NCBI GenBank assembly: GCA_934593275.1
Contig: CAKTQE010000037.1
Coordinates: 1 to 20,841, forward strand
Direction of reading: 5' to 3'
Source: an uncultured Oscillospiraceae bacterium
Lineage (GTDB): Bacteria; Bacillota; Clostridia; Oscillospirales; Oscillospiraceae
DNA length: 20,841 nt
Positions within the stretch are counted from its first letter, which is position 1. Each line of letters opens with the position of its first letter. Below are positions 1-8,799 of this stretch, one piece after another. The notes below the pieces were generated by a model. That model did no database searches. It worked only from the letters and a program-made list of their open reading frames with translations, and was not told the origin of the DNA. The position numbers were made by a program, and so were the translations under genes.

Positions 1-205
1 ACCCCTCTTTGCGTTTTATTTTTAGAATACCACACTCTTGCTTGAAAGTAAAGTTTTAATAGGTTTGCGCTACTACAATACATCTGTTCCGATATACAAA
101 AAATTGTCCATTGTCAATTTTCCCACCGTTTCCTACGGTGGGAAACGCCTTATGACGCAAAACTGCGCCTACAGAAAAACAGTTTCTGTAGGCGCAGTTC
201 CATTT
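1..205. other. intergenic region downstream of pyrB
   Basis: This AT-rich stretch holds no convincing gene. It contains two hairpins: a perfect 11-bp stem (arms 119-129 and 135-145) and the 17-bp hairpin listed separately as the pyr operon terminator. A reading frame runs through this region on the plus strand, but it continues as the antisense shadow of pyrB and has no family resemblance. I see no confident promoter; the left edge may carry the upstream region of a gene outside the window. Confidence 0.5.
161..199 (-). terminator. probable terminator of the pyr operon
   Basis: A perfect 17-bp inverted repeat (arms 161-177 and 183-199) with a 5-nt loop begins 6 nt after the pyrB stop codon. 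On the minus strand the stem is followed by only TTTT before GCG, so the U tract is short. Position and stem strength support transcription termination. Read on the plus strand the stem is followed by CCATTTTT, so it may work in both directions. Confidence 0.7.
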
Positions 206-1288
206 TTAATCCGCGATATGCTCGCAGTAGATGCAGCGGTGGATGCCTGCTGCTTTGTCGGTGAGGCGGAAAATCTGGGGCAGTTCCTGCTCGGTGGCAC
301 TGATGCACCGGGGGTTGTGGCAGGTCAGGTCGTAGCGCAGCTCCCCGGTCAGGGGTTCCCGGGTGGGATTTTCCTGGGCTTCTTTCAGAAGCATGAGGAT
401 CAGGGCCATGCGCATGTATTTGCCGTTGAGGGCCTGACGGAAGTAGGCGGCTCTGGGGTCATCGTCTACGGCCACGGAGATTTCATTCACCCGGGGCAGG
501 GGGTGCAGGACGCACATCTGCTCCTTGGCAAGCTTCATCTTCTCAGGATCCAGGATGTAGCTGTCTTTCAGACGCTCATAGACCGCCGGGTCAGAGAACC
601 GCTCCCGCTGGATACGGGTCATATACAGCACGTCCAGCTTGGGCATGGCGTCTTCCAGAGAGGTGACTTCCTCGTAGGGCATCTGGTGCTTTTCCAGCAC
701 ACCGTACTTGATATAGCCGGGCAGCCGCAGTTCCTCCGGGGAGATCAGCACCACCCGGATGCCGGTGTAGCGGCTCATGGCCTCAATGAGGGAGTGGACG
801 GTGCGGCCGTATTTGAGGTCTCCGCAGAAACCGATGGTGAGATTTTCCAACCGGCCCATCTCCCGGGAGATGGTCAGCAGATCTGCCAGGGTCTGGGTGG
901 GGTGGTTGTGCATGCCGTCACCGGCGTTGATCACCGGCACCGAGGCATTCCGGGAGGCCACGAAAGGCGCGCCGTCCTTGGGATGCCGGATGGCCAGAAT
1001 GTCTGCGTAGCAGCTGAGGATTTTGGCAGTGTCTGCCATACTCTCGCCCTTGGAGGCGGAGGAGGAATTGGCAGAGGAGAAGCCCAGTACGCTGCCCCCC
1101 AGTTCCAGCATGGCGGCCTCAAAGCTTAAGCGGGTACGGGTGGAAGGCTCATAAAAAAGGGTGGCCAGCTTCTTGTATTTGCAGCTGTCCCGGTATTTTT
1201 CGGGATTTGCGATAATGTCCTTGGCGGTGGCAATGAGCCCGTCCAGTTCCTCAACGGACAGGTCCAGAATGCTGTTTAAGCTTCTCAT
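206..1288 (-). CDS. pyrB: aspartate carbamoyltransferase catalytic chain with fused PyrI-like zinc ribbon
   Basis: PyrB joins carbamoyl phosphate and L-aspartate to make N-carbamoyl-aspartate, the committed step of UMP synthesis. The catalytic part (about residues 1-305 of 360) has the carbamoyl-phosphate motif STRTR (49-53), the SASKGES loop with Lys80, HPTQT (129-133) and HPLPR (262-266). After the usual end of the catalytic chain comes a tail of about 50 residues with Cys323-x4-Cys328-x23-Cys352-x2-Cys355. This is the same Cys spacing as the zinc domain of E. coli PyrI (Cys109, 114, 138, 141). The N-terminal allosteric nucleotide domain of PyrI is absent. The ATG overlaps the pyrE stop as ATGA, with GGAGGC just upstream, so the two genes are translationally coupled. 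It is the last gene of the operon. I infer that the tail stabilises the trimer or its assembly rather than giving classical ATP/CTP control. Confidence 0.96.
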   Translation of the reverse strand: MRSLNSILDLSVEELDGLIATAKDIIANPEKYRDSCKYKKLATLFYEPSTRTRLSFEAAMLELGGSVLGFSSANSSSASKGESMADTAKILSCYADILAIRHPKDGAPFVASRNASVPVINAGDGMHNHPTQTLADLLTISREMGRLENLTIGFCGDLKYGRTVHSLIEAMSRYTGIRVVLISPEELRLPGYIKYGVLEKHQMPYEEVTSLEDAMPKLDVLYMTRIQRERFSDPAVYERLKDSYILDPEKMKLAKEQMCVLHPLPRVNEISVAVDDDPRAAYFRQALNGKYMRMALILMLLKEAQENPTREPLTGELRYDLTCHNPRCISATEQELPQIFRLTDKAAGIHRCIYCEHIAD

Positions 1289-1941
1289 GCTTTGCCTCCG
1301 TTGACGGCCAGGTAGGCCCGGATGCGGTCTACGTTCTCCTTGTTCTTGGGGTCTTCTTCCAGGTACTCAATAATGTCGTAAACGTCCACCACGGAGTATA
1401 CAGGGAAGCCAAACTCCTCCTCCACTTCCTCCATGGCAAGCTTTTCGCCCTTGCCCCGCTCCTTGCGGTCCACCATGATAAAGGTGGCGGCGACTTTCAC
1501 GCCCTCCAAGTGGCTCAGAATGGCCATGCTCTCCCGGATGGCGGTACCGGCGGTGATCACGTCCTCGGTGATGACCACTTCTTCACCGGCCTGGGGTAGA
1601 TAGCCTACGAACACGCCGCCCTCGCCGTGGTCCTTGACTTCCTTGCGGTTAAAGAAGAAAGGCACGTTCAGGCCCTGCTTGCTGAGGGCCACGGCAGCGG
1701 ATACGGCAATGGAAATGCCCTTGTAGGCAGGCCCATAGAGAACGGCGGGACGCTTGCCCAGCTTTTCCAGGTAGGCCCGGGCGTAGAATTCGCCCAGGGT
1801 GGCGATCTCCTCACCGGTCTTGATCATACCGGCATTGACAAAGTAGGGGATCTTCCGGCCGGACTTGGCGGTGAAGTCACCGAATCTCAGCACACCGGCC
1901 TTTTCCAGGAACTGAATAAACTCTCTTTTGTAGCTTTCCAT
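1285..1941 (-). CDS. pyrE: orotate phosphoribosyltransferase
   Basis: PyrE transfers phosphoribose from PRPP to orotate, giving OMP, the fifth step of the pathway. The 218-residue protein has the type I phosphoribosyltransferase PRPP loop [13 protein letters not shown] (about 123-135) and the basic loop NRKEVKDHG (98-106) that is typical of OPRTases. The start chosen is the ATG at 1941 (MESYKREF), because GGAGGT lies 7 nt upstream. A longer frame adds 12 residues that overlap the end of pyrF and have no ribosome binding site of their own. The gap to pyrF is 16 nt, and the stop codon overlaps the pyrB start by 4 nt. Length is normal for the family. Confidence 0.96.
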   Translation of the reverse strand: MESYKREFIQFLEKAGVLRFGDFTAKSGRKIPYFVNAGMIKTGEEIATLGEFYARAYLEKLGKRPAVLYGPAYKGISIAVSAAVALSKQGLNVPFFFNRKEVKDHGEGGVFVGYLPQAGEEVVITEDVITAGTAIRESMAILSHLEGVKVAATFIMVDRKERGKGEKLAMEEVEEEFGFPVYSVVDVYDIIEYLEEDPKNKENVDRIRAYLAVNGGKA

Positions 1942-1957
1942 GGTTGTACCTCCAAAA

Positions 1958-2656
1958 TCAGTCGCAGAATTCGGCAACGCAGCGTTCGTAGGCGGCTACG
2001 GGGTCGGCGGCAGCGGTGATGGGACGGCCCACCACGATGTAGTCCGAGCCAATGGCCTTGGCAGCGGCGGGGGTCATGACCCGTTTCTGGTCCCCAATGT
2101 CACCGTCGGCAAAGCGAACGCCGGGGGTGACGGTGAGGAAGCTCTTGCCGCAGCGGTCGTGAACCTTTTCGGCTTCCAGGGGGGAGCAGACCACGCCGTC
2201 AAGACCGGCATTCTTGGCGGTTTCGGCGTAGTGCATGACCACCTGGTCAATGGGCTCATGGATGAGCAGGTCCCGCTCCATGGCCTCCTGGTCGGTGGAG
2301 GTCAGCTGGGTCACGGCGATCAGCAGGGGCCGGGTGCCGTCAGGCCGGGTCAGGCCCTCCAGAGCGGCCTGCATCATGGCGGTGGTACCGGCGGCGTGGA
2401 GGTTGGTGATGTCCACATCCAGATTCCGCAGGACGGCCATGGCCTTCTTCACGGTGTTGGGAATGTCGTGGAGCTTCAGGTCCAGGAAAATCTTGTGGCC
2501 CCGGGCCTTGATCTGCCGGACGATCTCCGGGCCTTCGGCATAGTACAGCTCCATGCCGATTTTCACAAAGGGCTTTCTGCCGGTGAACTTGTCCAGAAAT
2601 GCGAAGGTCTGCTCTGCGCTGGAAAAATCGCAGGCTACGATCACGTCTTTACCCAT
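1958..2656 (-). CDS. pyrF: orotidine 5'-phosphate decarboxylase
   Basis: PyrF decarboxylates OMP to UMP, the last step of the pathway. The 232-residue protein is the short bacterial form (type 1), a TIM-barrel enzyme. The catalytic signature DLKLHDIPNTV places the Asp-Lys-Asp set at Asp59, Lys61 and Asp64. Asp10 and Lys32 sit where substrate-binding residues are expected, and the C-terminal VVGRPIT carries the phosphate-binding Arg. The ATG follows directly after the pyrD stop (TAAATG), and its ribosome binding site AGGAGG lies inside the end of pyrD, so expression should be coupled to pyrD. Confidence 0.97.
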   Translation of the reverse strand: MGKDVIVACDFSSAEQTFAFLDKFTGRKPFVKIGMELYYAEGPEIVRQIKARGHKIFLDLKLHDIPNTVKKAMAVLRNLDVDITNLHAAGTTAMMQAALEGLTRPDGTRPLLIAVTQLTSTDQEAMERDLLIHEPIDQVVMHYAETAKNAGLDGVVCSPLEAEKVHDRCGKSFLTVTPGVRFADGDIGDQKRVMTPAAAKAIGSDYIVVGRPITAAADPVAAYERCVAEFCD

Positions 2657-3565
2657 TTACTGTGCGCCTCCTATAATATCACTTAAATTTTCAATGCGGT
2701 ATTCTTCCATCACCCGGGGCAGATCCCGGATGATCTTCTGGCAGGCCCAGGGGTCTACCAGGTTGGCAGCCCCCACCTCTACGGCGGTGGCACCGGCCAG
2801 CATCATTTCAAGAACGTCCTCGGCACTCTGAACGCCGCCCATGCCAATCACGGGAATATCCACGGCCTTCGCCACCTGGTAGACCATTCGCAGGGCCACC
2901 GGGAAGATACCGGGGCCGGAATAGCCACCCATGGTATTGGCGATGACGGGCTTTCTGCGCCGCAAATCAATGCGCATACCCAGCATGGTGTTGATCAGGC
3001 TGATGCCGTCGGCCCCTGCATCGGCGCAGGCCTTGGCAATGGAAACGATGTCCGTGACATTGGGGGAGAGCTTGACGATGACGGGCTTGGTGGTCACGGC
3101 TTTGACGGCCCTGGTGACCTCTGCTGCCGCCTTGGGGTCGGTGCCGAAGCTCATGCCGCCACCGTGGACATTGGGGCAGCTGACGTTGACTTCCAGCCAG
3201 CCCACCTGTTCCTCTTTGTCCAGTTTTTCACAGGTATAGGCATAGTCTGCCACGGAGAAGCCGGAGACATTGGCCATGACCGGCTTGTGAAACACTTCCC
3301 GCAGCTTGGGCAGCTCCTGGGCGATCACCGCCTCCACACCGGGATTTTGCAGACCCACGGCATTGATCATGCCGCCGGGGCACTCTGCGATGCGGGGGGT
3401 GGGATTGCCAAACCGGGGGTCTTTGGTGGTACCCTTAAAGGAGAAAGTACCCAAAATGTTGATGTCATACAGCTGGGCAAACTCATAGCCAAAGCCAAAG
3501 GTGCCGGAGGCGGGGATCACCGGGTTGTCCAAAGGAATACCGCAGAGATTCACGTTCAATCCCAT
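2657..3565 (-). CDS. pyrD: dihydroorotate dehydrogenase (NAD-linked, class 1B catalytic subunit)
   Basis: PyrD oxidises dihydroorotate to orotate with FMN. The 302-residue protein has the active-site loop NVSCPN with catalytic Cys130, which marks class 1 enzymes; class 2 enzymes use Ser. The FMN phosphate region (SGPGIFPVALRMV, GMGGVQSAEDVLEM) is also present. It overlaps pyrK by 10 nt, and pairing with pyrK marks class 1B: a heterotetramer that passes electrons through the PyrK flavin and iron-sulfur cluster to NAD+. The ATG has GGAGGA 6 nt upstream, inside the end of pyrK. The enzyme should be cytosolic and quinone-independent, in keeping with an anaerobe. Confidence 0.97.
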   Translation of the reverse strand: MGLNVNLCGIPLDNPVIPASGTFGFGYEFAQLYDINILGTFSFKGTTKDPRFGNPTPRIAECPGGMINAVGLQNPGVEAVIAQELPKLREVFHKPVMANVSGFSVADYAYTCEKLDKEEQVGWLEVNVSCPNVHGGGMSFGTDPKAAAEVTRAVKAVTTKPVIVKLSPNVTDIVSIAKACADAGADGISLINTMLGMRIDLRRRKPVIANTMGGYSGPGIFPVALRMVYQVAKAVDIPVIGMGGVQSAEDVLEMMLAGATAVEVGAANLVDPWACQKIIRDLPRVMEEYRIENLSDIIGGAQ

Positions 3566-4290
3566 AGAATTTCCTCCTTTTTCATCACGGGGCCCTCCTT
3601 GCAGATGCGCTTGTTGCCCGTCAGGGTCTTGCAGGAGCAGCCCATACAGGCACCGAAGCCGCAGCCCATGCGCTCCTCAAAGCTCATCTGGCCGGAGGTA
3701 CGGCTGGCTTTGTACAAAGCTTTCAGCATGGGTTCCGGGCCGCAGGCGCAGAAGTGGCTGTAGCTTAACTCTTTCAGGGCATCGGTCACAAAACCGGGGA
3801 TGCCGTAGGAGCCGTCCACCGTGGTCACGTATACGGTGCAGCCCAGGGCCTTGAAAGCATCCTCGTAGAAGATCTCCTCTTTGGTGTTAAAGCCCAGAAT
3901 CACCTGCACGGGCTTTCCCAGGCCACGCAGATGCTTGGCAAGGCCATACATGGGGGGCACGCCCACACCACCGCCTACCAGAACCGGGTTCTCCCCGGTA
4001 AGGGTCAGGTCATAGCCGTTGCCCAGGCCTGTGAGGATGTCCAGGGCCTGACCGGGGGTCATGGCGGCCATCTGGGCCGTGCCGTGGCCCACCACCTTAT
4101 ACACCAGGGTCAGCTTCCCATCTTCCCAGTCGCAGACGGAAATGGGGCGGCGGAGGAACTTTCCCTCCAGCCGGATGTTGACGAACTGCCCCGGGGCAGT
4201 AATGGCGGAGGTATCCCCCTCCAACGTCATGCGGTAGACGTTGGAGGTAAGGGCCTCGTTGGTTAAGATTTTGAAAATACTCTGTTTCAT
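3556..4290 (-). CDS. pyrK: dihydroorotate dehydrogenase electron transfer subunit
   Basis: PyrK carries FAD and a [2Fe-2S] cluster and moves electrons from PyrD to NAD+. From the ATG at 4290 the protein has 244 residues: an N-terminal ferredoxin-reductase-like FAD domain (RRPISVCDWE), an NAD-binding domain (GGGVGVPPMYGLAKHL), and a C-terminal cluster motif Cys210-x4-Cys215-x2-Cys218-x11-Cys230, the pattern expected for this family. The start is uncertain. The ATG at 4290 follows the carB stop at once (TGATATG). An ATG at 4299 and a TTG at 4302 would lengthen the protein by 3 or 4 residues. No clear Shine-Dalgarno is seen, so translation is probably coupled to carB. Confidence 0.95.
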   Translation of the reverse strand: MKQSIFKILTNEALTSNVYRMTLEGDTSAITAPGQFVNIRLEGKFLRRPISVCDWEDGKLTLVYKVVGHGTAQMAAMTPGQALDILTGLGNGYDLTLTGENPVLVGGGVGVPPMYGLAKHLRGLGKPVQVILGFNTKEEIFYEDAFKALGCTVYVTTVDGSYGIPGFVTDALKELSYSHFCACGPEPMLKALYKASRTSGQMSFEERMGCGFGACMGCSCKTLTGNKRICKEGPVMKKEEILWD

Positions 4291-4291
4291 A

Positions 4292-7200
4292 TCAGGCATC
4301 AATGGTGGAAATGGTCAGGGTGGTTTCCTCCAGCACGTCCAGCAGCACCTTTACGGTGTCCAGGGCGGTAAAGAGGGTCACGTTGTACTCGGTGCAGATC
4401 TGCCGGATCTGGATGCCGTCGGAGGCATTGGAGCCGGGGTCACGGGTGTTCAGCACGTAGGCAATGTGGCCCTGGCGCAGGGCGTTGGGAATCTCCTCGC
4501 TGCCGTCGCTGATTTTTTGCAGGGCGTGGGTGCGGATGCCGTTCTCTTTCAGGAACTTGGCGGTGCCGGTGGTGGCTTCAATGTTGAAGCCCAGCTGATA
4601 GAACCGGCGGATGAGAGGCAGAGCCTCCTCCTTGTCCCGGTCGGCAATGGTGGCAAGCACGGTGCCGTAGTTCTGCAGCCGCATGCCGGAGGCCTGGAGG
4701 GCCTTGTACAGGGCACGGGTCAGGGTCTTGTCGTAGCCGATGGCCTCGCCGGTGGACTTCATCTCCGGGGACAGGTAGGCGTCCAGACCACGAATCTTAT
4801 TGAAAGAGAACACAGGGGCCTTGACGTACCAACGGGGCTTTTCTTCCGGATAGATGTCGAAAATGCCCAGTTCTTTCAGGCTCTTGCCCAGAATGACCTC
4901 GGTGGCAATGTCTGCCAGGGAGTAGCCCGTGGCCTTGGAGAGGAAGGGCACGGTCCGGGAGGAACGGGGGTTCACCTCAATGATATACACATTGTCATCC
5001 TTGTCCACAATGAACTGAATGTTGAAAAGGCCAATAATACCGATGCCCAGCCCCAGCTTCTTGGCGTATTGCAGGATGATGCCCTTGACCTTATCGGAGA
5101 TGGAGAAAGGAGGATAGACGGAGATGGAGTCACCGGAGTGAATGCCGGTCCGCTCTACCAGCTCCATAATGCCGGGGACAAACACGTCCCGGCCATCACA
5201 GATGGCATCGATCTCCACTTCCCGGCCCTCGATATACTTATCAACCAGCACGGGCTTGTCCTCGTCAATTTCAACGGCGGTGCGCAGATAGTGCCGCAGC
5301 TGCTCTTCGTTGGCCACGATCTGCATGGCCCGACCTCCCAGAACGAAGCTGGGACGGACCAGCACCGGGTAGCCGATTTCCTTGGCGGCGGCAATGCCGT
5401 CCTCAATTTTGGTCACGGCCTTGCCCTTGGCCCGGGGAATGTTCAGCTGATTCAGCAGATTTTCAAACTCGTTCCGGTCCTCGGCCCGGTCAATGGCGGC
5501 GCAGTCGGTGCCGATGATTTTCACGCCCCGCTCCATCAGGGGGTCTGCCAGGTTGATGGCGGTCTGGCCGCCAAGGGAGGCGATCACGCCCTCAGGACAC
5601 TCGAAGTGGAGAATGTTCATCACATCCTCAGGGGTCAGCGGCTCAAAGTACAGCTTGTCGGCGGTGGTGTAGTCCGTGGAGACGGTTTCGGGGTTGTTGT
5701 TGATGATGATGGCCTCATAGCCTTCCTTGCGGATGGTGTTGACGGCGTGGACGGTGGAGTAGTCAAATTCCACGCCCTGGCCGATACGGATGGGGCCGGC
5801 ACCCAGCACCACGATCTTGCTCTTGTCCGTCAGCCGGGACTCGGTCTGGCCGGCATAGGAGGAGTAGAAGTAGGGGATATAGGCCCCGGTGTGGCAGGTA
5901 TCCACCATGCGGTATACGGGGAAGATGTTCTCTTTCTGCCGCAGAGCGTAAACTTCCAGCTCCTTCATGCCCCAGAGCTTGGCAATGAACTTGTCGCCAA
6001 AGCCCATGGCCTTGGCCTCTTTCAGCACGGCCACATCGCCTGCATGGACACTGAGCTTCTTTTCCATGGCCACGATCTTGGCAATGGATTCAATAAAGTA
6101 GGGGGTGATCTGGGTGATCTCGTGGATGCGTTCTACGGATTCCTCCCGGCGCAGCAGCTCTGCCACGGCGAAAATGGTGTCATCCCGGAACTGGCCTAAG
6201 TATTCGGTGATCTCCTGGGTGGTCATGGTCTCGAACTTGGGCATATAGAAGTGGCACACGCCGGTTTCCAGAGAGCGGACGGATTTGAGCAAGCACTCTT
6301 CTAAGTTGGAGCCGATGCCCATGACCTCGCCGGTGGCTTTCATCTGGGTACCCAGGGAGTTGGTAGCAGAGGCGAACTTGTCAAAGGGGAACCGGGGCAG
6401 CTTTGCCACCACGTAGTCAAGCCTAGGCTCAAAGGCGGCGGTGGTGTTGGCAATCTGGATGTCTTCCAGAGCCATGCCCACGGCGATTTTGGCGGTGACC
6501 CGGGCAATGGGATAGCCGGAAGCCTTGGAGGCCAGGGCGGAGGAACGGGAAACTCTGGGGTTGACCTCGATCAGGTAGTATTCAGAGGAATGGGGGTTCA
6601 GGGCAAACTGGACATTGCAGCCGCCCTCGATTTTCAGCTCCCGAATGATTTTAATGGCGGAATCATTCAGCATTTTCAGGTCGTGGTCAGAAAGGGTCAT
6701 AATGGGGGCCACTACCAGGCTGTCGCCGGTGTGAACGCCTACGGGGTCAATGTTTTCCATGCCGCAGATGGTGATGGCGTGATCCTTGGAGTCCCGCATG
6801 ACCTCAAACTCGATTTCCTTGTAGCCCTTGACGGACTTCTCAATCAGCACCTGATGGACGGGAGAGAGCTTAAAGGCGTTGAGTCCGATTTCTTCCAGCT
6901 CTTCTTCATTGTAGGCAAAGCCGCCGCCGGTGCCACCCAGGGTGAAAGCGGGGCGCAGGACTACCGGGTAGCCGATGTGCTTGGCAGCTTCCTTGGCTTC
7001 TTCCAGGGAGTAGGTGATCTCGGAGGGAATCACAGGCTCACCGATGGACTGGCACAGCTCCTTAAACAGCTCCCGGTCCTCGGCCCGCTCAATGGAGGTG
7101 GAGGAGGTACCCAAAAGCTTGACATTGCACTCTTTAAGAACGCCTTTCTTTTCCAGCTGCATGGCCAGGTTCAGGCCGGTCTGGCCGCCGATGCCGGGAA

Positions 7201-7459
7201 CGATGGCATCAGGCCGCTCATAGCGGATGATTTTGGCCACATATTCCAGGGTCAGAGGCTCCATATAAACCTTGTCGGCAATGGTGGTATCGGTCATGAT
7301 GGTGGCGGGGTTGGAGTTGCACAGCACCACCTCATAGCCCTCTTCTTTCAGTGCCAGACAGGCCTGGGTACCGGCGTAGTCAAACTCCGCCGCCTGGCCG
7401 ATGACGATGGGGCCGGAGCCGATGATCAAAATCTTTTTAATGTCTGTTCTCTTTGCCAT
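4292..7459 (-). CDS. carB: carbamoyl-phosphate synthase large subunit
   Basis: CarB makes carbamoyl phosphate from bicarbonate, ammonia and two ATP. The 1055-residue length is normal. Two homologous ATP-grasp halves are visible. The N-terminal half begins KKILIIGSGPIVIGQAAEFDY and contains RPAFTLGGTGGG. The second half begins VVLGAGPIRIGQGVEFDYS and contains RPSFVLGGRAMQ. A C-terminal MGS-like domain ends the protein; in homologues it binds allosteric effectors such as UMP or IMP. The start is the ATG at 7459, with GGAGGA 7 nt upstream; the frame extends 5 codons further without support. The small subunit carA, which supplies ammonia from glutamine, is neither beside it nor elsewhere in the window. 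The gap to pyrC is 32 nt. Confidence 0.97.
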   Translation of the reverse strand: MAKRTDIKKILIIGSGPIVIGQAAEFDYAGTQACLALKEEGYEVVLCNSNPATIMTDTTIADKVYMEPLTLEYVAKIIRYERPDAIVPGIGGQTGLNLAMQLEKKGVLKECNVKLLGTSSTSIERAEDRELFKELCQSIGEPVIPSEITYSLEEAKEAAKHIGYPVVLRPAFTLGGTGGGFAYNEEELEEIGLNAFKLSPVHQVLIEKSVKGYKEIEFEVMRDSKDHAITICGMENIDPVGVHTGDSLVVAPIMTLSDHDLKMLNDSAIKIIRELKIEGGCNVQFALNPHSSEYYLIEVNPRVSRSSALASKASGYPIARVTAKIAVGMALEDIQIANTTAAFEPRLDYVVAKLPRFPFDKFASATNSLGTQMKATGEVMGIGSNLEECLLKSVRSLETGVCHFYMPKFETMTTQEITEYLGQFRDDTIFAVAELLRREESVERIHEITQITPYFIESIAKIVAMEKKLSVHAGDVAVLKEAKAMGFGDKFIAKLWGMKELEVYALRQKENIFPVYRMVDTCHTGAYIPYFYSSYAGQTESRLTDKSKIVVLGAGPIRIGQGVEFDYSTVHAVNTIRKEGYEAIIINNNPETVSTDYTTADKLYFEPLTPEDVMNILHFECPEGVIASLGGQTAINLADPLMERGVKIIGTDCAAIDRAEDRNEFENLLNQLNIPRAKGKAVTKIEDGIAAAKEIGYPVLVRPSFVLGGRAMQIVANEEQLRHYLRTAVEIDEDKPVLVDKYIEGREVEIDAICDGRDVFVPGIMELVERTGIHSGDSISVYPPFSISDKVKGIILQYAKKLGLGIGIIGLFNIQFIVDKDDNVYIIEVNPRSSRTVPFLSKATGYSLADIATEVILGKSLKELGIFDIYPEEKPRWYVKAPVFSFNKIRGLDAYLSPEMKSTGEAIGYDKTLTRALYKALQASGMRLQNYGTVLATIADRDKEEALPLIRRFYQLGFNIEATTGTAKFLKENGIRTHALQKISDGSEEIPNALRQGHIAYVLNTRDPGSNASDGIQIRQICTEYNVTLFTALDTVKVLLDVLEETTLTISTIDA

Positions 7460-7491
7460 AATGTTTTCCTCCAAAATACTGCGGATGTGGA

Positions 7492-8721
7492 TTAAAGGTT
7501 GGCGGAATCCGGTTCCGCCTGGTACACAGCGTTTCCGTTATGGAAGGTAGCCATACATTTGCCCTGGACGGTCCAGCCGGTAAAGGGCGAGGCTTTTCCC
7601 ATAGACAGGAACTCGCTGGGATCAACTTGGTATTGTGCGTTTAAGTCCCAGAGGGAAAAATCATTTCCCATGGGAATGCCAAAACGCTGCCGGGGGTTTG
7701 TAGTGAGCTTTTGAAGCAAGGCTTCCATAGAGAGAATGCCGGGCTTTACAAGATAAGTATAGAGGATGGGGAAGGCAGTTTCAAGCCCTACCACACCAAA
7801 AGCACTTTTTTCCAGACCCCGGGCCTTTTCTTCGGCACTGTGGGGGGCGTGGTCCGTGGCAATCATATCGATGGTGCCGTCCTGCAGTCCCTCTACCAGG
7901 GCTTCCCGGTCTTCAGGGCTGCGCAGAGGGGGATTCATCTTAAAGCGGCCATCCTCCTGCAAGAAGCTGTCATCCATGACCAGGTAGTGGGGACCGGTCT
8001 CGCAGGTGACGTTGACGCCGGACTTTTTGGCCTGGCGAATGATGTCCACACTTTCCTTGGTAGAAATGTGGCACACGTGGTAGCCGCAGCCGGTTTTGGC
8101 CGCCAGCTCCAAGTCCCGGGCAATGGGACCCCACTCGCTTTCCGAGCAGATGCCTCTGTGGCCATGGGCCTTGGCGTAGTCTCCATCGTGGATGTAGCCC
8201 CCTCGCAGGAGACTGTTGTCCTCGCAGTGGGCAACGATGAGCTTCCCCAAATCCCGGGCGTGCCTCATGGCCTGTTCCATCATGCCTTTGTCCTGAACGC
8301 CTCTGCCGTCATCGGAGAAAGCAATCACGTAGGGGGCCAGGGCTTCCATGTCCGCTAAGATTTCTCCCTGCTGGCCCTGGGTAATGGCCCCGTAGGGGTA
8401 GACCGCAATGGAAGCCTCCCTGATTTTTTCCAGCTGAGGGGCCAGATGCTCCAGGCTGTCCGGCACGGGGTTCAGGTTGGGCATGGTGCACACCGCCGTG
8501 TACCCCCCTCGGGCCGCCGCCCGGGCACCGGAGACCACGGTCTCCTTATAAGAAAAACCCGGCTCTCTGAAATGCACATGCACGTCACAAAAGCCGGGGA
8601 AAAGGGAATACCGGGGGGAATTGAGAAAAGAAAAGCCCTCATTTTTGAAAACGGCGAAAACACCGTCCAAAAAAGAGGACGCATAAGAATCGGAAACCTG
8701 AACTTTCAGTCGATGATCCAT
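7492..8721 (-). CDS. pyrC: dihydroorotase, first gene of the pyr operon
   Basis: PyrC cyclises carbamoyl-aspartate to dihydroorotate. The protein (409 residues) is a type I zinc amidohydrolase: HVHFREPG (His48, His50), FSDDGRGVQ with the bridging Asp, VAHCEDNS, HVCHISTKES and TDHAPH. The start is the ATG at 8721, with AAGGAGA 7 nt upstream. The N-terminus looks short and divergent: only about 47 residues precede the HVH motif, against roughly 60 in Bacillus-type PyrC, so part of the small beta-sandwich formed by both termini may be reduced. No frameshift is apparent. It leads the operon and lies directly behind a promoter with an attenuator-like leader. Confidence 0.95.
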   Translation of the reverse strand: MDHRLKVQVSDSYASSFLDGVFAVFKNEGFSFLNSPRYSLFPGFCDVHVHFREPGFSYKETVVSGARAAARGGYTAVCTMPNLNPVPDSLEHLAPQLEKIREASIAVYPYGAITQGQQGEILADMEALAPYVIAFSDDGRGVQDKGMMEQAMRHARDLGKLIVAHCEDNSLLRGGYIHDGDYAKAHGHRGICSESEWGPIARDLELAAKTGCGYHVCHISTKESVDIIRQAKKSGVNVTCETGPHYLVMDDSFLQEDGRFKMNPPLRSPEDREALVEGLQDGTIDMIATDHAPHSAEEKARGLEKSAFGVVGLETAFPILYTYLVKPGILSMEALLQKLTTNPRQRFGIPMGNDFSLWDLNAQYQVDPSEFLSMGKASPFTGWTVQGKCMATFHNGNAVYQAEPDSANL

Positions 8722-8742
8722 GAAGAAGTCTCCTTTCCACAT

Positions 8743-8789
8743 AAAAAAAGCTTGCCAAGCGGCAAGTCACTTTTACGGTTCCTCGCCGC
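8743..8789 (-). promoter_or_regulatory. attenuator-like leader of the pyr operon
   Basis: In the roughly 72-nt leader, minus strand, a hairpin with 6-bp arms (8766-8761 and 8756-8751, loop GCTT) is followed by C and seven Ts (8749-8743). That is an intrinsic terminator sitting just before the pyrC ribosome binding site. Upstream, the 8 bases at 8789-8782 (GCGGCGAG) can pair with 8766-8759 (CTTGCCGC; seven Watson-Crick pairs and one G-U). This would sequester the 5' arm of the terminator. Two mutually exclusive folds are the classic architecture of transcription attenuation. The signal is not identified; PyrR or coupling to nucleotide supply are candidates. Confidence 0.55.
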
Positions 8790-8799
8790 ATTTCAATGT

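Noticed and set aside
119..145. Second terminator after pyrB
   Set aside because: The perfect 11-bp stem is not followed by a T tract on either strand; kept only as a hairpin in the intergenic description.
4241..6199. Long open frame of 652 codons on the plus strand, opposite carB
   Set aside because: It lies wholly antisense to carB, is rich in Gly, Val and His as expected from the reverse reading of biased codons, and has no family motif or ribosome binding site.
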